A stretch of DNA of 64,000 bases from a virus, in IMG/VR virus record IMGVR_UViG_3300000101_000006, positions 62,001-126,000 of that record; one strand, 5' to 3'. Below the pieces are notes generated by a model. The model saw nothing but the letters and a program-made list of their open reading frames with translations. It searched no databases and had not been told where the DNA came from. The translations under genes were made by a program, and so were the position numbers. Below, one piece after another: positions 58,392 through 64,000 of the stretch. Positions within the stretch are counted from its first letter, which is position 1, and the number at the start of each line of letters is the position of its first letter.

Positions 58392-61300
58392 ATGCCTACC
58401 AAGTTTGACTTTGCGTCTCCCGGAATTGAGCTGAGAGAGATCGACCAATCACAAGTAACCCTAGTACCTGAAGAAGATGGATTGCTTCTCATCGGTAGAT
58501 CTAGAAAAGGGCCCTCAATGAAACCTGTCAAGGTTAACAGTTTGGAAAACTTTATCGAAGTTTTTGGAAGACCAATGGATGGGGTTAAGAGCCAAGATCC
58601 ATGGCGAGAAGGAAACACTGGTGCTCCTTCGTATGCTGGCTATGCTGCTCAAGCCTATTTGGCTGCCGGAGTTGGCCCTGTTAAATTCCTTCGCTTAGCT
58701 GGAATTAAAGAATCAGGTGCATCTTATGAAGCTGGTTGGAGTGTCCCTCAGAAGGATATCACAAGTGCAATCGGTACCGTACCCGAAGTTGAATCTGCCG
58801 TTGGTATCTTTGTCGCAGAAAACACAAACCCTGCTACTCAAGCTGCTTCTGTGACGATACAAGTCAGAGATTTGGGTCGCGCGAACCTCACAGTCGGAGA
58901 CACCATCGACATTCAAAATGCATCAGGCGTCGCCCAGCAATTTACATGGGTCGCTAGTAGTCCCGGAGTTGACGAATTAGACATAAGCGTAGCTTCTGTA
59001 ACAAAAGAAGCCGCTGCTGCTCATATTGCCTCAGTAGTCGCTCTTCACGCTGATTTCCAAGCCGTTCAAGTTGGGTCAACAGACGAACTTACGATAACTC
59101 AAGCGGTCTCCGGCCCTACTGGTAATACTCGAACAATCGCTTATGTAAGTGCATCTGGAGAGAATCTATTCACAGTTGCCTCTGGAGCCATAACATTTGC
59201 AGGCGGTCTTCCAACGACAGCTGCATTGAGCGGAACACTTGCTGCAGTTCTTTACATGAGTGCAAGTAACATCACATTATCTGGTAACGGACGTTTTGGA
59301 ACAGCCATCTCCAAAGATGGAGCAACCGCTATTGTTAAAGGAACAAATGGCTGGAATGCTTTTATCGGCGATGGTACAAATGAAGATGAGTTTACTTTCA
59401 ACTTCGACTCAGCATCACCAAACTTTATCAGAAATGTTTTTAACACAGATGCTACAGAATTCGCAGATGGAACAGGTGCTAATACTTTGAACTACTTCTT
59501 AGGCGAGACCTTTGAACATGCAGTTAATAGACTAGATGCTAGCAATGACCTCATTGCTTTCACAGCAGCGATTCGTTCTGGATCAAATGGTGAATTCACT
59601 GATTGGCAATCCGAAGCCACAGCAGCAAAGTCTGGTTGGTTTATCGGTGCGAAGCCTGCTCAAAAGAAATTGTTTAGATTGGTAGCTTTAGAAGAAGGCT
59701 CAGACTTTCACAAGAATCACGTCGTGAGAATCAAAGATATTCGTCGCGGTACTGCTCTTAGTCCAAATGCTACATTCTCTTTGGAGATCGCTGGTGTTGG
59801 AATGAAAGCTTCTCAATACATTGAAAAGTTTGTAAACTTAACTTTAAATCCTGCTGATGCGAATTATATCGAAAAGAAAATTGGAAACATCAATCAAGAA
59901 TGGAATGGCAAAAAAGTTATTACCACTGGTACATACACTAACAATTCTAACTTAGTCAGAGTTGAAATGCCTACAGCTACAGCCACAATCGGAGCTGACT
60001 TTCCAGTTGGATTCGTTGGACCAAGAACTTATGTTGGGGATGCTGAAATCCCAGAAGGCAGTAGTCTTGCATCTAAAGATTGGATCTTCGGTAAGGATAC
60101 TTTACCAAACGGTGCAACTAATCTAATTGACGAACTCAAAGTTGGCGATACAGTAACTGTTTCTTATCCGAAATACGGACTTTCAGAGCAAAACACTAAC
60201 GTTAGAAATGGAAACTATGGATCCACTGCACTACTTGGACTCTCTTACGATGCTCAAAAAGGCGATGAGAACTTCGGAGACTTAGGTCAATTAAGAGCAG
60301 ACTCCCTCTTTCAACCACATTTAGCAGAAGGTGATGCACTGACTGAAGCATCGTACACGTTCACTTTGGACGAAATCGAGACAACAGGTGGTAAATACTA
60401 CTTTAAGGCAGCAGCCTCAAGTCCCGTAGCGCTTGCTACTCTTATCGACACTGATGGTGTTAAGCAATTTGTCGCACCATTCTTCGGTGGATTTGACGGA
60501 CTTAACATTAAATTGCAAAACCCATTCAACAAAGTTGAGTTGGATGCAAGCGGATACGCTCAATACTCAATGGAATCTGCACTTAACATGGTAGCCGATA
60601 GAGACGTTATTCGTTATGACTTGATCTCTATACCGGGCGTTACAAACCGTTCAGTAAATCAAGACTTGATTTCACAAACTGAGGCTCGTGGGGATGCATT
60701 AGCAATTATCGATGTTGAAGGTATTTATTCACCAGCAGTTGATAATGGTACCGCAAACGATACTCCTCAAACCATCTCTGGTGTTGTTGCTGAAATAAAT
60801 GCTGCCGGATTGGACAGCTCTTACGCTGCGACTTACTATCCAAATGTCCGATTGGCTGATACTTTAAATGGAAACGGAACTGTTATTGTAACTCCTCCAT
60901 CAGTAGCGGCCCTTGGAGCAATCGCAAAATCAGAAGCTGACTCTCAGCCATGGTTCGCACCTGCTGGGTTCCAAAGAGGTGGATTAAACCCTCTTGGTGG
61001 ATCTGGAGGTCCTGCGATACTAGGAACAATCGAACACTTAACTAAAGCTGATCGTGATAGCTTATATGAAGTAAACATCAATCCAATCGCACGATTCCCT
61101 GCAACAGGTGACACCGTGATTTTTGGACAGAAAACTCTTCAACAATCAGCTTCTGCTCTTGACCGAATCAATGTTCGTCGCTTGATGAACTATCTCAAGA
61201 AAGAAATTGGAGATATCGCTGATACTATCTTGTTTGACCAAAACGTTCAAGCAACTTGGAATCGCTTTAAGGCACAAGCTGACGTTGTATTATCAGGAGT

Positions 61301-61472
61301 AAAAGCTGAGTTTGGTGTTACCGAATACAAGCTTGTTCTTGATGAAACAACCACTACCCCAGATCTTCAAGATCGAAACATTTTGTACGCAAAGGTTTTT
61401 GTTAAGCCTGCCCGTGCAATCGAGTTTATCGCTGTTGACTTTGTTATCACTCAAAGTGGCGTAGAATTCTAA
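58392..61472 (+). CDS. 18: Contractile tail sheath protein (gp18-like) with insertions
   Basis: 1026 residues, much longer than T4 gp18 (659). The start FDFASPGIELREIDQSQVTL and the end (RLMNYLKKEIGDIADTILFD and ILYAKVFVKPARAIEFIAVD) are the canonical sheath ends. Residues about 155-275 form an extra beta module (VTIQVRDLGRANLTVGDTID to SGAITFAGGL) resembling one in the 2006-aa tail protein. The extra length thus lies in surface domains; the contraction core appears intact. Strong ribosome site TTAGGAG. Followed directly by tube genes. Confidence 0.94.
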   Translation: MPTKFDFASPGIELREIDQSQVTLVPEEDGLLLIGRSRKGPSMKPVKVNSLENFIEVFGRPMDGVKSQDPWREGNTGAPSYAGYAAQAYLAAGVGPVKFLRLAGIKESGASYEAGWSVPQKDITSAIGTVPEVESAVGIFVAENTNPATQAASVTIQVRDLGRANLTVGDTIDIQNASGVAQQFTWVASSPGVDELDISVASVTKEAAAAHIASVVALHADFQAVQVGSTDELTITQAVSGPTGNTRTIAYVSASGENLFTVASGAITFAGGLPTTAALSGTLAAVLYMSASNITLSGNGRFGTAISKDGATAIVKGTNGWNAFIGDGTNEDEFTFNFDSASPNFIRNVFNTDATEFADGTGANTLNYFLGETFEHAVNRLDASNDLIAFTAAIRSGSNGEFTDWQSEATAAKSGWFIGAKPAQKKLFRLVALEEGSDFHKNHVVRIKDIRRGTALSPNATFSLEIAGVGMKASQYIEKFVNLTLNPADANYIEKKIGNINQEWNGKKVITTGTYTNNSNLVRVEMPTATATIGADFPVGFVGPRTYVGDAEIPEGSSLASKDWIFGKDTLPNGATNLIDELKVGDTVTVSYPKYGLSEQNTNVRNGNYGSTALLGLSYDAQKGDENFGDLGQLRADSLFQPHLAEGDALTEASYTFTLDEIETTGGKYYFKAAASSPVALATLIDTDGVKQFVAPFFGGFDGLNIKLQNPFNKVELDASGYAQYSMESALNMVADRDVIRYDLISIPGVTNRSVNQDLISQTEARGDALAIIDVEGIYSPAVDNGTANDTPQTISGVVAEINAAGLDSSYAATYYPNVRLADTLNGNGTVIVTPPSVAALGAIAKSEADSQPWFAPAGFQRGGLNPLGGSGGPAILGTIEHLTKADRDSLYEVNINPIARFPATGDTVIFGQKTLQQSASALDRINVRRLMNYLKKEIGDIADTILFDQNVQATWNRFKAQADVVLSGVKAEFGVTEYKLVLDETTTTPDLQDRNILYAKVFVKPARAIEFIAVDFVITQSGVEF

Positions 61473-61508
61473 TCAACACTAATTATTAATAAATAGGAGA
61501 ATTACATT

Positions 61509-62063
61509 ATGTCATTTTGGACAGAAGCATCGATAGAGCCTAAAAGAAATTTTAGATTTAAAGTAGAAATTGTTGGATTTGGGGACAACTCTGTTATCTG
61601 GTGGGCGAAGAATTTCAAGACCCCATCATATGATATCGCAGAGGCGACTCACGACTTCATGGATAACAAGTATTACTTCCCTGGTCGTTTGACTTGGACT
61701 GACTGTAGCATGTCTCTTGTGGACCCAGTCTCTCCAAATGCGACTCAACTAACTAACAACATTATATTAAATGCTGGTTTTAAAGTAAAGACTGCGACTG
61801 ATGTTTCCAGCGACTCTTTGACTACAATGTCAAAAAACAATTCCGTTGATGGAACAAAATCGATAATCGTTACAATTTTAAATTCAGACGGGAAAATGAT
61901 TGAAGAATGGACTCTTCGCAATGCTTGGTTGAAAGGGGCTTCGTTTTCTGACTTATCTTATGATAATGACGACTTGAGAACAATCGACTTGACTTGGCGA
62001 TATGACTGGGCTGAATGTGCTCACGGCGACGGAAACGCATCACAATTTACGACTAACAACTAA
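61509..62063 (+). CDS. 19: Tail tube protein (gp19-like), first copy
   Basis: 184 residues. SFWTEASIEPKRNFRFKVEI, KTPSYDIAEATHDFMDNKYYF and GRLTWTDCSMSLVDP follow the gp19 tube pattern, and the end RTIDLTWRYDWAECA is typical. The tube lines the sheath and conducts DNA. A T4-like AATAAATA (61485-61492) and AGGAGAAT precede the ATG. Longer than the second copy at 62076, mostly by loops. Confidence 0.9.
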   Translation: MSFWTEASIEPKRNFRFKVEIVGFGDNSVIWWAKNFKTPSYDIAEATHDFMDNKYYFPGRLTWTDCSMSLVDPVSPNATQLTNNIILNAGFKVKTATDVSSDSLTTMSKNNSVDGTKSIIVTILNSDGKMIEEWTLRNAWLKGASFSDLSYDNDDLRTIDLTWRYDWAECAHGDGNASQFTTNN

Positions 62064-62075
62064 TAGAGGCTATAC

Positions 62076-62567
62076 ATGACCTTTTGGACGGAAGCAAGTC
62101 TTGAACCTAAAAGAAACTTTAGATTTAAATTGTTAGATGGCGATCAGGCAACTTGGTGGTGGGCTAAGTCGGTTGATAAGCCATCTTTCGACATTTCTAA
62201 CAACGAATATCAACTTATTAATCACAAATTCAAGTATCCCGGTATTGCTACATGGAAGCCAATCTCACTAATCGTAGCAGATGTTGGAGATGTTATCAAC
62301 CTACTAATGGACGAGCTGGGAGAACTAGGATATATAGACCCCAATAGTAAAGTACCCATGGAAGGTTTGGCAAAAGATAACAAGGGATTCATTGAAGGGC
62401 TTTCGATTCAACAATTGAATGCTGATGGTCAGCCGCTTGAGACTTGGACAGTCAAAGGAGCCTTCATGACTTCGCTAGCCTTCTCTAGACTTGATTATGG
62501 AAGTGACGACATAACAGAAATAACAATCGAAGTGGCCTATGACTATGCTACTTTTGACTTAAATTAA
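62076..62567 (+). CDS. 19: Tail tube protein paralog (gp19-like), second copy
   Basis: 163 residues, the length of T4 gp19. The first 18 residues (TFWTEASLEPKRNFRFKL) are nearly identical to the upstream copy, then it diverges (KPSFDISNNEYQLINHKFKY; GIATWKPISLIVADVG). The gap is 12 bases with TAGAGGCT as ribosome site. One copy may be the main tube and the other a tube initiator or terminator (compare T4 gp54, gp3), but which is which cannot be told here. Confidence 0.87.
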   Translation: MTFWTEASLEPKRNFRFKLLDGDQATWWWAKSVDKPSFDISNNEYQLINHKFKYPGIATWKPISLIVADVGDVINLLMDELGELGYIDPNSKVPMEGLAKDNKGFIEGLSIQQLNADGQPLETWTVKGAFMTSLAFSRLDYGSDDITEITIEVAYDYATFDLN

Positions 62568-62578
62568 TTGGAGATATA

Positions 62579-63412
62579 ATGGGAAGAAATTCCAATCGTC
62601 TGGGAACAGACAGTAAACCAGAGCATTCAGATGCTCCACCAATGAGTCCACTAAATTTTGTGGCTCCGACGGAGGTCGTTGATCTCCCATCAAAAGGTCA
62701 GGGATATCCAGAAGACCATCCTCTAAACGGGATTGACTTTGTTGAGATTAAATTCATGACCGCAAAAGATGAAGACACACTTTCAAACCAATCTCTTATA
62801 AGAAAAGGGATCGCACTAGAGAGAGTGCTTCAAAACATCATTGTAGACGCCGAAATTGACCCTCTAAGCCTTCTTGTGTGTGACCGCAACGCAATACTCA
62901 TCAAAGCTCGTGCGACGGCTTACGGGGCGAATTACGACGCCATAGTTAACTGCCCTAAGTGTGGGACCAAGAACATGATGACGTTTGATTTGATGTCACC
63001 AAAGATCGAAGGTGGTCTTGACGAAGAAGGAATGAACATTGTTCAATATGCTGGTGATGGTTTATATCAAACAACAATGCCCGGCACAAAGTTCACGGTT
63101 AAGTTTAGACTCGCAAATGGTGAAGACGAAAATAGAATCATGGAAATGGCCATTCAAGGCAAAACAGTTGAATATGGCGCAGTGGAGCAATACAAGAAGA
63201 TGATCAAGTCAGTTGAGAATTTCACAGAAGAAGAAGTGATCCACTCTTACGTTGACAACATGATCGTATCAGATGCTTCACACTTTAAGAAATGTTTGAG
63301 AAGTTGTACTACAAGCGTCAGAATCGCACAGACTCTTACTTGCAAGAGTTGCTCTAACGAGCAGGAGGTCGACGTTCCATTTGGAACGGACTTTTTTTGG
63401 CCTAACATCTAA
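62579..63412 (+). CDS. 26: Baseplate hub subunit (gp26-like, T4_baseplate family)
   Basis: 277 residues; T4 gp26 has 208. LNFVAPTEVVDLPSKGQGYP followed by IKFMTAKDEDTLSNQSLIRK and RVLQNIIVDAEIDPLSLLVC are typical of the gp26-like family. Two CxxC pairs (NCPKCGTKN near 125 and CKSCSNEQ near 261) make a split zinc site. Immediately after the tube genes. The 3' end contains a run of seven T (63392-63398) where the +1 frame opens into the next gene. TTGGAGAT ribosome site. Confidence 0.8.
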   Translation: MGRNSNRLGTDSKPEHSDAPPMSPLNFVAPTEVVDLPSKGQGYPEDHPLNGIDFVEIKFMTAKDEDTLSNQSLIRKGIALERVLQNIIVDAEIDPLSLLVCDRNAILIKARATAYGANYDAIVNCPKCGTKNMMTFDLMSPKIEGGLDEEGMNIVQYAGDGLYQTTMPGTKFTVKFRLANGEDENRIMEMAIQGKTVEYGAVEQYKKMIKSVENFTEEEVIHSYVDNMIVSDASHFKKCLRSCTTSVRIAQTLTCKSCSNEQEVDVPFGTDFFWPNI

Positions 63413-63416
63413 GTTC

Positions 63417-63584
63417 ATGGAAGGAGTCTATGAACAGTTCTTCATTTTAAAACATTTTGGAGGCTGGTCATTGACTGAAGCTTATAACCTTCCAATCGGT
63501 TTGAGGAGTTGGTTTGTTGAAAGAATGAAAAAACAGTTCGAAGAAGAAGCCAAGGAAATAAAGAAAGCCCAAAAGAGACGGTAA
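63417..63584 (+). CDS. Small gp51-like protein, possibly made by frameshift
   Basis: From ATG 63417 (MEGVYEQFFILKHFGGWSLT) 55 residues; in the same frame a TTG at 63381 would add 12. The segment LTEAYNLPIGLRSWFVERM is typical of the small proteins that follow gp26 in T4-like phages (gp51 position, hub assembly catalyst). No ribosome site precedes ATG 63417, which lies 4 bases after the upstream stop, so it is made by translational coupling or as a C-terminal extension of gp26 through a shift on the T7 run. Confidence 0.65.
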   Translation: MEGVYEQFFILKHFGGWSLTEAYNLPIGLRSWFVERMKKQFEEEAKEIKKAQKRR

Positions 63585-63600
63585 CGTCCTTTGGGTTTTT
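63568..63600 (+). terminator. Rho-independent terminator overlapping gene end
   Basis: CCCAAA...TTTGGG outer stem and GACG/CGTC inner stem around GTAA, followed by five T. The stem includes the stop codon of the gp51-like gene. Confidence 0.85.
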
Positions 63601-63639
63601 GTTTTCGAAGCTAATTAGGGAATAACGAGGGACAACACA

Positions 63640-64000
63640 ATGGCAGAACCAACAGATCCAACAGCACCAACAATGGCGCAGATCCTTGAGGCAATCAAAA
63701 ATGCCTCAACGGAGAACATCAAAGCGTTCAAAGATGCCCTTGGAGTATCTGAAACAACATCGACTTCTAGGGATACCTCGGAGTTAGATGCGAAAGCCTT
63801 GGATATGCTAGCCAAACGCGCACAACTTACTTCTCAAATTAGCAAGATGAAAGACCTCGAATACAAAGCTGAGAAAACAAGAGTACTCGAGATTGCGCAA
63901 TTATTGGAAGAAAATGGAGACATTTTAGAAGCCGATAGACAGGCAGCCGAGGACATGATAGCAGCACTAGAGTCTGGTCAGGATTTAGCATCCACGAGGT
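63640..64000 (+). CDS. Coiled-coil protein, start of a tail gene cut by the window edge
   Basis: ATG 63640 opens MAEPTDPTAPTMAQILEAIK; the frame runs past base 64000 (120 codons visible). The visible part is a Pro/Thr-rich start followed by helical, charged heptads (KMKDLEYKAEKTRVLEIAQL). A tape-measure or hub-related tail protein would fit this position after gp26, but too little is visible to decide. AACGAGGGAC serves as ribosome site. Confidence 0.65.
   Translation, partial: MAEPTDPTAPTMAQILEAIKNASTENIKAFKDALGVSETTSTSRDTSELDAKALDMLAKRAQLTSQISKMKDLEYKAEKTRVLEIAQLLEENGDILEADRQAAEDMIAALESGQDLASTR

Noticed and set aside
1-64000. CRISPR arrays, insertion sequences, integrase or attachment sites
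   Set aside because: None seen: no regularly spaced direct repeats, transposase or integrase motifs.

Overview
The window is one continuous stretch of a large tailed-phage genome with a contractile tail and a T4-like morphogenesis core. Every gene I accept lies on the + strand, genes are tightly packed (many start/stop overlaps of 1 to 20 bases), and the recognisable set is large terminase (gp17), portal (gp20), prohead protease (gp21), scaffold (gp22), major capsid (gp23), neck and tail-completion proteins (gp13/14/15), sheath (gp18), two tail-tube paralogs (gp19) and a gp26-like baseplate hub protein. No integration or lysogeny genes are visible. LamG-bearing virion proteins and the general gene style resemble marine phages. 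A phage lipoprotein with an EPS-rich linker, as in secreted proteins of Myxococcota/Bradymonadales-type bacteria, and proteobacterial-style extended -10 promoters are the only host hints; the host is otherwise unknown.

Layout. (1) 1-20624: nine large virion genes, probably baseplate, fibre and other tail parts, the first cut by the window edge; most have no recognised family beyond one LamG domain, internal repeats and paralogous pairs. (2) 20619-30050: an early/middle block of nucleic-acid genes, each with its own TTGACA-N17-TAYATT-type promoter: RuvC-like resolvase, nucleotidyltransferases, zinc-finger/Toprim primase, tRNA-Ala(UGC), an HNH endonuclease, a small Smr-like protein, a lipoprotein and a single-chain Mre11-Rad50 (gp47-gp46) fusion. 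(3) 30086-33213: a probable lysis cassette, cysteine-rich and zinc-ribbon proteins and two small cargo-like genes. (4) 33222-40554: terminase, portal, protease, a GNAT acetyltransferase and a ribosomal protein bS21 homolog. (5) 40585-51605: an 11 kb insertion, relative to T4 order, of surface proteins: two pairs of short/LamG-extended paralogs, a fibre and a giant alanine-rich coiled-coil protein. (6) 51750-64000: scaffold, capsid, decoration, neck, sheath, tube, hub, and the start of another gene cut by the right edge.

Regulation looks two-phased. Early genes use sigma70-like promoters with an extended -10. Virion genes and some others are preceded by ACTATTTA 17 to 55 bases before the start codon, which I propose as the late-promoter core. 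Rho-independent terminators separate several units.

The most notable signal is a set of four small unrelated proteins that share the same N-terminal leader (MKLTKETLK-R/Q-IIKEE) and one acetyltransferase with an analogous leader (MNQKLIMENWRRFLKEE). By analogy with T4 internal proteins and Alt, these look like capsid-targeting sequences cut by the gp21 protease, so the phage may package and inject a set of effector proteins. A 75-base chimeric micro-ORF between two of them is a scar of tandem duplication that shows how such cargo genes are gained and swapped.
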